Assembly: GCF_002240565.1 (NCBI RefSeq)
Contig: NZ_MZMO01000001.1
Location: forward strand, 2,480,001 to 2,544,000
Reading direction: 5' to 3'
Origin: Clavibacter michiganensis subsp. insidiosus
GTDB lineage: Bacteria; Actinomycetota; Actinomycetes; Actinomycetales; Microbacteriaceae
DNA: 64,000 bases
Positions 17,449-26,456 of the stretch are shown in pieces. The translations under genes were made by a program, and so were the position numbers. The notes beneath the pieces were generated by a model. That model saw only the letters and a list, made by a program, of their open reading frames with translations, was not told the origin of the DNA and did not search any database. The first letter of the stretch is position 1; every line of letters starts with the position of its first letter.

Positions 17449-18981
17449 ATGACACGAAGCGAGAACGACCGCAGCACCATCACGCCCGATCCGGATTTCG
17501 TGGCGCAGGACTTCAGCCACGAGCAGGAGGGCTACCAGCACGGGTTGAAACCCCGCCAGCTCCAGATGATCGCCATCGGCGGCGCGATCGGCACCGGCCT
17601 CTTCCTCGGCGCGGGCGGCCGGCTGGCCTCCGCGGGCCCGGCTCTCGCGATCGTCTTCCTGATCTGCGGCGTCTTCGCCTTCTTCATCCTCCGGGCGCTC
17701 GGCGAGCTAGTGCTGCACCGGCCGAGTTCCGGGTCCTTCATCTCCTACGCCCGCGAGTTCTACGGCGAGAAGTTCGCCTACGCCGCGGGCTGGATGTACT
17801 TCCTCAACTGGGCGACCACCGCGATCGTCGACGTGACCGCCGTGGCGCTCTACATGCACTACTGGTCGGCGTTCACCGCGGCCCCGCAGTGGCTGCTCGC
17901 CCTCATCGCGCTGGCCGTCGTGCTCGCGCTGAACCTCGTCGCCGTGAAGGTCTTCGGGGAGATGGAGTTCTGGTTCGCGCTCGTGAAGGTCGCGGCCCTC
18001 GTCGTCTTCCTCATCGTCGGCATCGTGTGGCTGGCCTGGAGCTTCCCCGTCACGGTCGGCGGCGCCGAGGTGCAGACCGGATGGACCGTCCTCCAGCAGA
18101 ACGGCGGCGTCTTCCCGCAGGGCCTCGTCCCCGTCGTCCTGGTCGTGCAGGGCGTCGTCTTCGCCTACGCCGCCATCGAGCTCGTGGGCACCGCGAGCGG
18201 CGAGACGCCAGACGTGGAGAAGGTCATCCCCCGCGCCATCAACTCGGTCATCTTCCGCATCGCGGTCTTCTACGTCGGATCCATCGTCCTGCTCTCGCTC
18301 CTGCTCCCCTACACGGCATACAGCGCCGACCAGAGCCCGTTCGTCACCTTCTTCTCCAGCCTCGGGTCGCCCCAGGTGGGCGCCATCGCCGGCTCCGTCA
18401 TGAACTTCGTCGTGCTCACGGCCGCCATGTCGAGCCTCAACGCAGGCCTCTACAGCACGGGCCGCGTGCTCCACTCCATGGGCATGAACGGGTCGGCGCC
18501 GAAGTTCACGACCGTCATGTCCAAGGGCGGCGTGCCCTTCGGCGGCATCATGCTGACCGGATCCATCACCCTCCTCGGCGTCGGACTGAACGCCCTGGTG
18601 CCCAAGCAGGCCTTCGAGATCGTGCTCAACGTCGCCGCGCTCGGCATCGTCGCGGGCTGGGGCACGATCATCCTGTGCCAGATGCGGCTGCGCACCTGGG
18701 CGAAGCAGGGCAAGGCGAAGGAGCCGACGTTCCGCCTGCCGGGCGCGCCCGTGACCTCGTGGCTCACGCTCGCATTCCTCGTCAGCGTGCTCGTGCTCAT
18801 GGCCATCGACTGGCCCATCGGCACGCTCACCGTCGCCTCGCTCGTCGTGATCATCCCGCTGCTGGTCGTGGGCTGGTACCTCCAGCGCGACCGGATCCTC
18901 GAGATCGCGCGCCTGCGCGAGGGCATCACCGGCCCCTTCCCCGTGACCGGCCGCGACGCGGCCGACCAGCGGAAGCGCTGA
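17449..18981 (+). CDS. ansP: Amino acid permease, AnsP (L-asparagine) type
   Basis: 510 residues, 12 membrane helices of the APC superfamily. The N-terminus has [19 protein letters not shown] and the first-loop motif [20 protein letters not shown], and the third helix region has [20 protein letters not shown]; these are closest to AnsP/GabP-type proton symporters. Asparagine is the most likely substrate, but specificity inside this group is hard to read. The gene stands alone with a probable leaderless promoter. Confidence 0.8.
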   Translation: MTRSENDRSTITPDPDFVAQDFSHEQEGYQHGLKPRQLQMIAIGGAIGTGLFLGAGGRLASAGPALAIVFLICGVFAFFILRALGELVLHRPSSGSFISYAREFYGEKFAYAAGWMYFLNWATTAIVDVTAVALYMHYWSAFTAAPQWLLALIALAVVLALNLVAVKVFGEMEFWFALVKVAALVVFLIVGIVWLAWSFPVTVGGAEVQTGWTVLQQNGGVFPQGLVPVVLVVQGVVFAYAAIELVGTASGETPDVEKVIPRAINSVIFRIAVFYVGSIVLLSLLLPYTAYSADQSPFVTFFSSLGSPQVGAIAGSVMNFVVLTAAMSSLNAGLYSTGRVLHSMGMNGSAPKFTTVMSKGGVPFGGIMLTGSITLLGVGLNALVPKQAFEIVLNVAALGIVAGWGTIILCQMRLRTWAKQGKAKEPTFRLPGAPVTSWLTLAFLVSVLVLMAIDWPIGTLTVASLVVIIPLLVVGWYLQRDRILEIARLREGITGPFPVTGRDAADQRKR

Positions 18982-18991
18982 CCGGCGCCCC

Positions 18992-19372
18992 TCAGGCCGG
19001 CCCGACGCCGCCGTCCCCCGCCACGGGGGCGCCGGCGTCCGCGTCCGCCCGGTCGGCGGGCTGCGCGGGATCCGGCCGCAGCCGCCGCCCGAACGCCAGC
19101 AGCTCGGCGTCGTGCTGCATGACCCACGCGACCGCGGCGTTGAGGCTCTCCCGCCGCTGGACCCACACCCGCAGCCCGTCGGATCCCAGGCCGCACGCGT
19201 AGACCTCGAAGGTGAAGGGCGCCGCGAGGTCGTCCCGATGCCGCAGCACCCAGCCGAGCGCCGGCCCGTCGCCCACGCGGACGAGCCACGCGCCGCGGAC
19301 GGGGTAGGCGTGCGGATGCTCCGGCACCGGGCTGATCGCGCCGGTCGCGTCGCCGCTCTGCTTGCTCCACAT
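18992..19372 (-). CDS. Hypothetical protein, about 126 residues
   Basis: The start MWSKQSGDATG at 19372 is preferred because GAGGGG lies six bases upstream; an in-frame GTG at 19456 would add 28 residues. The core is a small beta-rich domain (GAWLVRVGDGPALGWVLRHR, then FEVYACGLGSDG) ending in VAWVMQHDAELL, followed by a disordered acidic Pro/Ala tail. It has no signal or membrane helix and no recognised family. It ends ten bases from the convergent permease gene. Confidence 0.55.
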   Translation of the reverse strand: MWSKQSGDATGAISPVPEHPHAYPVRGAWLVRVGDGPALGWVLRHRDDLAAPFTFEVYACGLGSDGLRVWVQRRESLNAAVAWVMQHDAELLAFGRRLRPDPAQPADRADADAGAPVAGDGGVGPA

Positions 19373-19480
19373 GCGGATCCCCTCGGGGTCGTCCGACCCG
19401 GACCCCGCGCCCGCGTCGACGCCCGGCCGCGTCGACCCGAGCGTACGCGCGCGCACCGACGTCGTCCTCCGGGAGCCGCC

Positions 19481-20308
19481 TCACGAGCAGGCCTGGAGGA
19501 CGCGGTCGATGGCGCTCCGATCCGCGTCGTCGATCGTCATGCCGTACCTGCTCACGACGAAGGCGAAGCGGGTCACGTAGAGGCACCGGTAGGCCGCGCC
19601 CGGCGGGAGCCACGTGGCCGGCCCCTGATCCGACTTCTCCTGGTTGGTGGGGCCGTCGACCGCCTGCAGCTCGTCGAGGTCCGTCGCGAGGCGCTCGCGT
19701 CGCTCGTCGGTCCACGACCACGCCCCGTGCTGCCACGCCCAGGACAGCGGCACGAGGTGGTCGATCTGCACGGCCGCGCTCGTGCGCGGCCCGCGCACGA
19801 AGTCGATGCCGCGCCCCGTGTACGCGTCGTCGAGGTGGCCGGCGACCACCGTGCAGCCCGGGTCGGACGACGCGAAGGCGACGCGGACGAGGTCACGGAC
19901 GAGCACGTCGTCGCGCTGGTCGCAGCCGTTCCCGTCGGCGTCCGCCCAGGCCGGGCCGAAGGCGTCGCGGTCGTAGCGCGGGTCGCGCTCGCGCCCGTCC
20001 GTGCGGACGGCCGCGTCCATCGCGCGCGCGGCCGCCACGTCGATCCGGCCGTCCCGCACGAGCCCCGCCCCCGCGAGCGTGCGCACGACCGCGCCGTCCG
20101 GGACCTCCGCGCTGAGGTGACCGCCGCCCGCGTCCGGTCCGAGGACCGCCTCGCGCGCCCCCACGAGCACCGCGCCGAGGACGATGCCGGCGGCGACGAC
20201 CCCGAGGAGGACGCGCACCGCCTGTCGCCTGTCCCGCAGGAGCCGGACGAGCACGCGCCGCCCTGCGGCTCGCGCTCCGCCATCGCTCCGCCGCCCTCGA
20301 TCGCCCAT
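19481..20308 (-). CDS. Membrane-anchored HNH-family nuclease (GmrSD C-terminal/DUF1524 type)
   Basis: 275 residues. A basic N-terminus and one helix (about 30-53) anchor the protein, so the nuclease domain should be outside the cell. The C-terminal half has the DUF1524 signature: VQIDHLVPLSWAWQHGA, then LQAVDGPTNQEKSDQGPATW and AYRCLYVTRFAFV. Two cysteines (NGCDQRDD and DPGCTVVAGH) may form a disulphide. Secreted relatives occur widely in actinobacteria as putative DNases. The start at 20308 follows GGGGGAG; other starts are possible. Confidence 0.75.
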   Translation of the reverse strand: MGDRGRRSDGGARAAGRRVLVRLLRDRRQAVRVLLGVVAAGIVLGAVLVGAREAVLGPDAGGGHLSAEVPDGAVVRTLAGAGLVRDGRIDVAAARAMDAAVRTDGRERDPRYDRDAFGPAWADADGNGCDQRDDVLVRDLVRVAFASSDPGCTVVAGHLDDAYTGRGIDFVRGPRTSAAVQIDHLVPLSWAWQHGAWSWTDERRERLATDLDELQAVDGPTNQEKSDQGPATWLPPGAAYRCLYVTRFAFVVSRYGMTIDDADRSAIDRVLQACS

Positions 20309-20443
20309 CGCTCCCCCGTCCCGGGACAGGGGTACACCACCGGCGCGACTGCCATCACGCCGTCGAGGGGACCGGGGGCACGCAGGACGGCACCGGGGGC
20401 GGGGAGGGGGCGCCGGCCGCACCCGACCCCGGACGGGATCGGA

Positions 20444-20674
20444 TCAGATCAGGGCCCGCGCCGCCCCGGCCAGCTGGAGCATGGCGCCCAGGGACGACGG
20501 ACCGGGCGTGTTCTGCCCGGCGGTCGCGAGGCGCACGAGCGCGAAGGCGATCACGGCGATGACCACGAGCGCGGCGATCACGTAGATCCAGATCCGCACA
20601 CCGCGGCGGGCGGGCTGCAGCGGGTTCTGCTCGAGGGGGCCGTCGTGGTCGGGTCGTTCGGGGTGATCGCGCAT
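20444..20674 (-). CDS. Small single-helix membrane protein, 76 residues
   Basis: A polar N-terminus of about 25 residues precedes one strong helix (RIWIYVIAALVVIAVIAFAL, about 27-46) and a short hydrophilic tail. No family is recognised. It is preceded by the terminator hairpin of carD and has its own ATG at 20674. Confidence 0.55.
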   Translation of the reverse strand: MRDHPERPDHDGPLEQNPLQPARRGVRIWIYVIAALVVIAVIAFALVRLATAGQNTPGPSSLGAMLQLAGAARALI

Positions 20675-20723
20675 GATCGCACCCTACGCCGATGGCTCCG
20701 TCGATCGACGGGCTCCCCGGATG

Positions 20724-20767
20724 CGCCGACGGGCGGTCCCCCGAGGTCGGGGGACCGCCCGTCGGCG
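20724..20767. terminator. 19-base-pair perfect hairpin downstream of carD
   Basis: The arms 20724-20742 and 20749-20767 are perfectly complementary with a six-base loop. It lies 31 bases past the carD stop. No T-tract follows, as is usual in high-GC actinobacteria. Confidence 0.75.
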
Positions 20768-20798
20768 GTGGCGCGTCCCGGAGGGCGCGTCGGGTGGG

Positions 20799-21302
20799 TC
20801 AGGCGGGCGAGGCGGAGATGCTCTGCGCGAGGACGCCGTCGAGGACGACGGACGCCTCCTCGTCGGTGGACTTCTGCGCGAGCGCGAGCTCGGAGACGAG
20901 GATCTGCCTGGCCTTGGCCAGCATGCGCTTCTCCCCGGCCGAGACGCCCGAGTCCTGGTCGCGGCGCCACAGGTCGCGGACGACCTCGCTGACGCGGCGC
21001 ACGTCGCCGGAGCCCATCTTCTCGGTGTTGGCCTTGAAGCGGCGCGACCAGTTGCCGGCCTCCTCCTCGACGTCGCCGCGGAGCACGTCGAAGACGGCCT
21101 CCACGCCGGAGCTGTCGATGACGTCGCGCAGCCCGACGAGCTCGGCGTTGTCGACGGGCACGTCGATGACCAGCTCGCTCTGGTGGATCTGGAGGGTGAT
21201 GTACTTCTTGTCGACCCCCTTGATGGTGCGGGTCTTGACCGCGGTGATCGTGGCGGCGCCGTGGTGGGGGTACACGACGGTCTCCCCTACTTCGAAAATC
21301 AT
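20799..21302 (-). CDS. carD: CarD-family RNA polymerase-binding regulator
   Basis: 167 residues, the usual CarD length. The N-terminal Tudor-like domain that binds the RNA polymerase beta subunit starts [19 protein letters not shown]. The C-terminal helical DNA-binding domain includes [14 protein letters not shown] and [16 protein letters not shown]. CarD stabilises open promoter complexes, mainly at rRNA promoters, and is usually essential. A longer upstream frame has no support. It is monocistronic with a strong hairpin behind it. Confidence 0.95.
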   Translation of the reverse strand: MIFEVGETVVYPHHGAATITAVKTRTIKGVDKKYITLQIHQSELVIDVPVDNAELVGLRDVIDSSGVEAVFDVLRGDVEEEAGNWSRRFKANTEKMGSGDVRRVSEVVRDLWRRDQDSGVSAGEKRMLAKARQILVSELALAQKSTDEEASVVLDGVLAQSISASPA

Positions 21303-21582
21303 GCAGTGCTGTCCTTCGATACCTCGAGATGTGTGCCGGAGATGTCGCGCACGCGCATGCACAGCCGCGTGGGCGCCGACGTCCCGCACCGCGTCGCACG
21401 CCGTGGGCGTGGCCGTGGTGCGTGGCCGGTGCACCGAGATCACCGGCCGCCGCGGCGCTCGGCTAGGGGCGTCCGCGGTGATGGTCCGACCCGTATTCTC
21501 TCACGGTTCTCCCCCGCCCGAGGACGCGAGGGAGCGAGGCCGAGAGGAGGGCCTCGGGACGGGCTGCCCCGCCGGGAGCGTG

Positions 21583-21658
<76 letters not shown>

Positions 21659-21773
21659 AGGTGAGGACCCTGTCGAACGGGGTACCGGACCGAGAGATGA
21701 CACTAGCACCACGGTCGGGGCCGACGCGAATCGAGGCCGTGGAGCGCCCGTTCGGGCGTCGGGCGAGCGGCCC

Positions 21774-21779
21774 TAGCAT
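21774..21779 (+). promoter_or_regulatory. Candidate -10 box TAGCAT of bcp
   Basis: TAGCAT 33 bases before the bcp start fits the actinobacterial TANNNT -10 form. The best -35 match, TTCGGG at 21751-21756 with 17-base spacing, is weak. Confidence 0.35.
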
Positions 21780-21812
21780 GGTCGTCGACACCCGCGAACG
21801 AGAGGCTCCCCC

Positions 21813-22292
21813 ATGACCGAGACCACCCGCCTCGAGAAGGGGCAGGCCGCCCCCGACTTCACCCTCCCCGACCAGGACGGCACGCCCGTCACCCTCTCCG
21901 ACCTGCGCGGCCAGGACGTCATCGTGTACTTCTACCCCGCGGCCGGCACGCCCGGCTGCACGACGCAGGCGTGCGACTTCCGCGACAGCATGGACTCCCT
22001 CCAGGCCGCCGGGTACCGGGTGCTCGGCATCTCGAAGGACCCCCAGGAGGACCTCGCCCGCTTCCGCGAGAAGCAGGGCCTCGGCTTCACGCTCGTGTCG
22101 GACCCCGACCTCGAGGTGCACCGCGCGTACGCCGCCTACGGCGAGAAGTCGCTCTACGGCAAGAAGGTGACCGGCGTGATCCGCTCCACCGTCGTCGTGG
22201 ACGGCGAGGGCCGCGTCGCCCTCCCGCTCTACAACGTCAAGGCGACGGGGCACGTGGCGTCGCTGCGGAAGAAGCTCGGCGTCGACGCCTGA
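21813..22292 (+). CDS. bcp: Thioredoxin-dependent thiol peroxidase (Bcp/PrxQ)
   Basis: 159 residues. The peroxidatic Cys49 and resolving Cys54 lie in TPGCTTQACDFRD, the CxxxxC form of PrxQ enzymes; PAAGTPGC is the conserved active-site loop. It reduces hydrogen peroxide and organic peroxides with thioredoxin as donor in the cytoplasm. A ribosome-binding AGAGG is upstream of the ATG. Monocistronic. Confidence 0.95.
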   Translation: MTETTRLEKGQAAPDFTLPDQDGTPVTLSDLRGQDVIVYFYPAAGTPGCTTQACDFRDSMDSLQAAGYRVLGISKDPQEDLARFREKQGLGFTLVSDPDLEVHRAYAAYGEKSLYGKKVTGVIRSTVVVDGEGRVALPLYNVKATGHVASLRKKLGVDA

Positions 22293-22322
22293 CGGCCGGG
22301 TGCGGGTGCGGCGCCCCTCGGC

Positions 22323-22754
22323 TCAGTCGCGACGACGCGTGGCGAGGAGCACCGACCTCGTGAGCAGCAGGACGAACACGAGGACGGACGGGACGATGAG
22401 GCCCCAGCCGAGGTCCTGACGGGCATCCTGCCCCTGCAGGCTGCCCACCCCGACGGCGATCTGCAGCACCTGCCACGTCACGGCCGCCGGCCGCACCCAG
22501 CTCCGGCCCCGCAGGATCCCCCGGACGACGGCGCCCAGGAACACGGCGGCGAGCGCGGCCAGGGCGATCAGCGCGACGGCGCTCGCCAGCGACGCCGGCG
22601 TCGAGGTGAGCAGGTCGACGACGAGGAGGGCCGTGACGCCCGCCATGCCCAGCGCCTCGAGCGCGACGAGCACCACGAGGAGGATCACGGCGGGCGATCG
22701 ACGGGACGCATCCGCGTTCTCGCGCGGATCGAGGGCATCACCGGTTCCGGTCAC
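22323..22754 (-). CDS. Four-helix integral membrane protein, unknown
   Basis: 143 residues with about four membrane helices (near 24-48, 58-82, 90-110 and 118-137). The pattern, with RSWVRPAAVTWQVLQIAVGV in the third segment, recurs in actinobacterial proteins of unknown function. It is divergent from whiB1 with a 244-base gap and convergent with bcp. Confidence 0.7.
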   Translation of the reverse strand: MTGTGDALDPRENADASRRSPAVILLVVLVALEALGMAGVTALLVVDLLTSTPASLASAVALIALAALAAVFLGAVVRGILRGRSWVRPAAVTWQVLQIAVGVGSLQGQDARQDLGWGLIVPSVLVFVLLLTRSVLLATRRRD

Positions 22755-22780
22755 AGCACGTTCCCATACAAAGCTATTGA

Positions 22781-22808
22781 TTGATCGTTGGCTCTATGCG
22801 ACGATATT
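22781..22808 (+). promoter_or_regulatory. Candidate whiB1 promoter (TTGATC-16-GATATT)
   Basis: The only AT-rich patch in the area holds TTGATC (22781-22786) and GATATT (22803-22808). Transcription from here would give a leader of roughly 180 bases before whiB1. That leader can form two GC hairpins: AGCTT/AAGCT enclosing GGGG/CCCC at 22853-22880, and GGGG/CCCC at 22897-22911. Confidence 0.4.
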
Positions 22809-22998
22809 CGAGGTCGAGTTCGTTCACAGGGTGGTGAGCAGATCCGGAACCGAGCTTACAAGGGGCGCATCCCCGAAGCTGAGCATCTCACGAGGAGGGG
22901 CCACGTGCCCCGTCCCGATGCGGTTCCCGGACGCCTCGCCCCACCCCATCCCGCGGCAGATCTGCCGTGCAACGAGTACCGACCCGAGGAGCATCCCT

Positions 22999-23247
22999 AT
23001 GGACTGGCGTGACAAGGCAGCCTGCCTGACTGTGGACCCCGAGCTGTTCTTCCCCGTGGGGAACACCGGCCCGGCCGTGGACCAGATCGACAAGGCCAAG
23101 GCCGTCTGCGGCCGCTGCTCCGTCACCGAGATGTGCCTGCAGTACGCCCTCGAGACCGGCCAGGACTCGGGCGTCTGGGGCGGCCTCAGCGAGGACGAGC
23201 GCCGCGCGCTCAAGCGCCGCGCCGCACGCGCCCGCCGCGCCAGCTGA
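22999..23247 (+). CDS. whiB1: WhiB1-type iron-sulphur regulator
   Basis: 82 residues. Cys9, Cys37, Cys40 and Cys46 would hold a [4Fe-4S] cluster; the GVWGG turn is at 58-62 and a basic tail (KRRAARARR) follows. The start MDWRDKA and DPELFFPVGN match WhiB1, an essential NO-sensitive regulator that binds sigma-A region 4. Its place beside a convergent pdtaS copies the Rv3219/Rv3220c pair. GAGGAG lies upstream of the ATG. Confidence 0.92.
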   Translation: MDWRDKAACLTVDPELFFPVGNTGPAVDQIDKAKAVCGRCSVTEMCLQYALETGQDSGVWGGLSEDERRALKRRAARARRAS

Positions 23248-23253
23248 CGCACG

Positions 23254-23266
23254 CACCACGCACCAC
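23254..23266. repeat. GCGTGGT-type heptamer repeat downstream of whiB1
   Basis: CACCACGCACCAC, the same 13-mer (in the same orientation relative to the gene) that follows whiB2 at 59694-59706 and occurs upstream of the MMPL gene. Confidence 0.5.
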
Positions 23267-23308
23267 CGACGAGAGCCGGGCCGCCCACGGGCAGCCCGGC
23301 TCTCGTCG
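23267..23308. terminator. Bidirectional terminator hairpin between whiB1 and pdtaS
   Basis: A 15-base-pair perfect stem (23267-23281 with 23294-23308) around a 12-base loop lies between two convergent genes. Confidence 0.75.
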
Positions 23309-23340
23309 TCTGGCGCTGGTCGACCGGTCGGAGCGCCGGC

Positions 23341-24843
23341 TCAGGCCGTGACGGGAGCCAGCCAGCGCAGCGGCACCTCGATGGTCACCTCGGTGCCGCT
23401 GCCCATGAGCGTGTGCCAGTCGATCGTGCCGCCCAGCTCCCCCTGGATGAGCGTCCGCACGATCTGGGTCCCCAGCCCCGTCCCGACCTTGCCCTCGGGC
23501 AGGCCCACGCCGTCGTCGCGGACGCTGACGGTGAGCGTCTCCTCGGTGCGCGCCGCCTCGATGGCCACCTCGCCCGAGCGCCCCGCCAGGCCGTGCTCGA
23601 CCGCGTTCGTCACGAGCTCGGTGAGCGCGAGGGCGAGCGGCGTCGCGTAGGCGCTCGGCAGCACGCCGAAGCTGCCCAGGATCTTCGGGTGCACCCGGGT
23701 GTTGTGCGCGGACGCCACCTCGGCGATGAGCAGCAGGACGCGGTCGAACACCGCGTCGAAGTCGACGTTCTGGTTCAGCCCCTCGCTGAGCGTGTCGTGC
23801 ACCACGGCGATGGCCCCCACCCGGCGCTGCGCGTGGCCGAGCGCCTCGCGCGCCTCCTCCGTGTGCGACCGGCGTGCCTGGATCCGCAGGAGGCTCGCCA
23901 CCGTCTGCAGGTTGTTCTTGACCCGGTGGTGGATCTCGCGGATCGTCGCGTCCTTGGTGATCAGCTCGCGCTCCTGATGGCGCAGCTCCGTCACGTCGCG
24001 GCAGAGCACGACCGCGCCGACCCGTTCGCCGTGGCTGCGGATCGGGATCGCGCGGAGCGAGACGGTGACGCCCCGCGACTCGATGTCCGTGCGCCACGGC
24101 GCGCGGCCGGCGACGATCAGCGGCAGCGACTCGTCGACCGTCAGCCGCTTGCCGGTGAGGAGGCTGGACGTCGCGTCCGCGAGGGACTCCCCCTCGAGCT
24201 CCTCCGAGAAGCCCATGCGGTTGAAGGCGCTCAGGGCGTTGGGGCTCGCGAAGGTCGTGATGCCGTCCACGTCGAGACGCAGCAGTCCGTCGGACGCGCG
24301 AGGCGCCCCCCGCCGGGGCCCGGTCGGCGAGCCCAGGTCGGGGAAGTCGCCATCGGCGATCATCGCGAACAGGTCGTTGGCGCACTCGTTGAACGTCAGC
24401 TCCTGGCGGCTCGGCGTCCGCGTCTCGCTGAGGTTGGTGTGGCGCGTGATCACGGCGATGGGGGTGTCCGTGACCTCGGGGCTGCCCTGGGCCAGGCGAC
24501 GCAGCACCGGCACGGCCCGCACGCGGGTCGGCGTCTCCTCGTACCAGTCCGGCGCGGACGAGTCGATGATGCGAGCGGTCTCGTGTGCGTCGGTGACCTG
24601 CTTGCGCCACTCCGCCTTGATGGGCTGACCGACGAAGTCGCGGTAGAACAGCGTGGCCGAGCTCGACGGCCGGGCGTGGGCGACCGCGACGAAGCTGCCG
24701 CTCACGGTGGGGACCCACAGCACGATGTCCGCGAACGCGAGATCGGCGAGGAGCTGCCAGTCGCCGACGAGGAGGTGCAGCCACTCGACGTCCGCGTCGG
24801 AGGACAGACCCTGGGCATGCACGAGATCGCTGAGCGTGGACAC
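23341..24843 (-). CDS. pdtaS: PdtaS-type sensor histidine kinase
   Basis: 500 residues, soluble. A GAF-like domain spans about 10-165 and a PAS domain about 185-290. The HisKA_2 phospho-acceptor is in IREIHHRVKNNLQTVASLLR (His305/306). The ATPase domain has the N box around Asn413 (TNAVEHG), DDGVGLP at 443-449 and GTGLG at 454-458. In mycobacteria this kinase phosphorylates PdtaR, an ANTAR antiterminator; no such partner is in the window. It is convergent with whiB1. Confidence 0.9.
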   Translation of the reverse strand: MSTLSDLVHAQGLSSDADVEWLHLLVGDWQLLADLAFADIVLWVPTVSGSFVAVAHARPSSSATLFYRDFVGQPIKAEWRKQVTDAHETARIIDSSAPDWYEETPTRVRAVPVLRRLAQGSPEVTDTPIAVITRHTNLSETRTPSRQELTFNECANDLFAMIADGDFPDLGSPTGPRRGAPRASDGLLRLDVDGITTFASPNALSAFNRMGFSEELEGESLADATSSLLTGKRLTVDESLPLIVAGRAPWRTDIESRGVTVSLRAIPIRSHGERVGAVVLCRDVTELRHQERELITKDATIREIHHRVKNNLQTVASLLRIQARRSHTEEAREALGHAQRRVGAIAVVHDTLSEGLNQNVDFDAVFDRVLLLIAEVASAHNTRVHPKILGSFGVLPSAYATPLALALTELVTNAVEHGLAGRSGEVAIEAARTEETLTVSVRDDGVGLPEGKVGTGLGTQIVRTLIQGELGGTIDWHTLMGSGTEVTIEVPLRWLAPVTA

Positions 24844-24852
24844 GGCTACAGC

Positions 24853-26454
24853 CTATGCGGGCGCGACGGGCACCTCCCCCGCCGGATCGCCGCCTCGACG
24901 CCGGGACGCGGCCGCACGACGCACCCGCCGCGGCGCGTCCTCGGGAGGCAGGAGCGTCGTGCGGGTGAAGCGCGACCACTCGACGAGCGCGGGCGACCGC
25001 GGCGCGATGTCGCGGAGCGTCGCGCCGGCCAGCACCGCGGCGTCGAGGGACTCCCGGTCCTCGGGGACGTACGCCGCCGCCTCGACGCTCCCGAACCGGA
25101 AGAGCGTGCGTCGTACCTGACTGGCGGCGTCCCAGCCCCCTGCGCTGGGGCGGACCCGGTTGACGAGCACGGAGACCCGCGACGGCTCCACGATCTCGAG
25201 GAGCTGCACGTACGCGCGGAAGAAGCGCGACAGACCGACCGTGTCGGCCGAGACCACGGCGACGACGTGGTCCGCGCCGCGCAGCACCGCGTGCGTCGCC
25301 GCGTTGCGGCGGGGCGCGAACATGTCGCTCGAGATCTCCTCGTCGTCCTCCAGGTTGAACGAGGCGTCGACCACGGTGTAGTCGCGCCAGCCCCGGCATG
25401 CCTGCAGCACGGCGGAGACCCGGCCCTCCGCGAGCTCGGGCCACCTGTCCGGGCGCGAGATGCCCGTGAGGACCGAGAACCCCGGGGCCCGCGTGGACGG
25501 GTGGTGCTGCGCGATCCGTTTCAGCTCCTCCACCGTGAGGCTGTCGGCCGCGGCGAGGCGGCAGGCGGCGGCGAAGCCCGGCGCCTCGTCGAGCAGACCG
25601 AGGGTGGCAGCCACCGTGCCGCCGTGGACGTCGGCGTCGACGAGCACGGCTGATCGACCCGCCGCCGCGACCTCGCCGGCCACGGCTAGCGCCGTCGCGG
25701 TGCGCCCCGGGGCTCCCTGCGGACCCCAGACGGCGATCACCCGGCCGACCGGCTCCGCTCGTCCGGCGACGTCGGCGTCCCGATCCTGCTCGGGGCGGAC
25801 CGGAGCCGGCACGCGCGGGCGTCGGACGGGCCCGAGACGTTCGCGCAGCGGTCGACCTCGCCGATCCCTCGCCGGATGCGTGCGCGGGCTCTCGCGGGAG
25901 CGCGAGGGGCGGTCGGCTCCGTCCCGGCCGCCGAGCGGGTCCGCACCGGCATCGGGGTCACGTGCCGGCCGTCGGGTCCCGGCGCCGTCGAGGCGGACCC
26001 GATCGGGTGCATCACCCGAGCCGACGTGCTCGGGAGGGCCGATCTCCAGGTGCGCAGCGACGGCGTCCGCACGTCGGACGCCTGCCGCCGTCCCGCCGGC
26101 CACCCCGAGCGGGCGCACCGAGAGCAGCAGCTCCTCGATCTCGCGCCAGGTGGCCCCTTCGTCCACGACCTCGTGGTGTCCGAGCGACTGCGCGTTGCGG
26201 CGGTCGGCCTCGCTCGACGCCACCGCCACCGCTCGCGCGCCCCGTTCGTCGAGCGCCGCGAGCACGTCGCGGTCCAGCGTCGTCGGGGACGCCGCGATGA
26301 CCAGGTGCAGGGGCTCGACCGGCGTCGCCCGGACGGCGGAGAGCACCTCCGCCGCGCCCGTGACGCGGGCCAGGACCGTGTGACCGGCCTCGACGACGTC
26401 GCGGAGGAGCGCGTCCTCCACGCGAGGCGGGAGGGCGAGGATCAGGGACGCCAC
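24853..26454 (-). CDS. CpaE-like MinD/ParA-type ATPase with variant Walker A
   Basis: 533 residues. The first ~115 form a CheY-like pseudo-receiver as in CpaE. Residues 120-235 are a disordered, Arg/Pro-rich linker. The MinD-type domain follows: VWGPQGAPGRT (242-252) in the P-loop position with Arg251 where the family has Lys, VLVDADVHGGTVAATLGL, and VVDASFNL as Walker B. CpaE proteins place pilus or secretion machines at the membrane. No tadA/cpaF or pilin genes are nearby. The GTG start is two bases after the stop of the SAF gene, so the two are coupled. Confidence 0.8.
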   Translation of the reverse strand: MASLILALPPRVEDALLRDVVEAGHTVLARVTGAAEVLSAVRATPVEPLHLVIAASPTTLDRDVLAALDERGARAVAVASSEADRRNAQSLGHHEVVDEGATWREIEELLLSVRPLGVAGGTAAGVRRADAVAAHLEIGPPEHVGSGDAPDRVRLDGAGTRRPARDPDAGADPLGGRDGADRPSRSRESPRTHPARDRRGRPLRERLGPVRRPRVPAPVRPEQDRDADVAGRAEPVGRVIAVWGPQGAPGRTATALAVAGEVAAAGRSAVLVDADVHGGTVAATLGLLDEAPGFAAACRLAAADSLTVEELKRIAQHHPSTRAPGFSVLTGISRPDRWPELAEGRVSAVLQACRGWRDYTVVDASFNLEDDEEISSDMFAPRRNAATHAVLRGADHVVAVVSADTVGLSRFFRAYVQLLEIVEPSRVSVLVNRVRPSAGGWDAASQVRRTLFRFGSVEAAAYVPEDRESLDAAVLAGATLRDIAPRSPALVEWSRFTRTTLLPPEDAPRRVRRAAASRRRGGDPAGEVPVAPA

Positions 26455-26456
26455 GC

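Noticed and set aside
15510..19202. 1230-codon open frame on the plus strand
   Set aside because: It overlaps the MFS, lipoprotein and permease genes in another frame and is Arg/Pro/His-rich low complexity.
19373..19456. N-terminal extension of the hypothetical gene to GTG 19456
   Set aside because: The internal ATG at 19372 has a well-spaced GAGGGG, the GTG has none.
22815..22998. A known riboswitch class in the whiB1 leader
   Set aside because: Two hairpins are visible, but I could not match them to any aptamer consensus I know.
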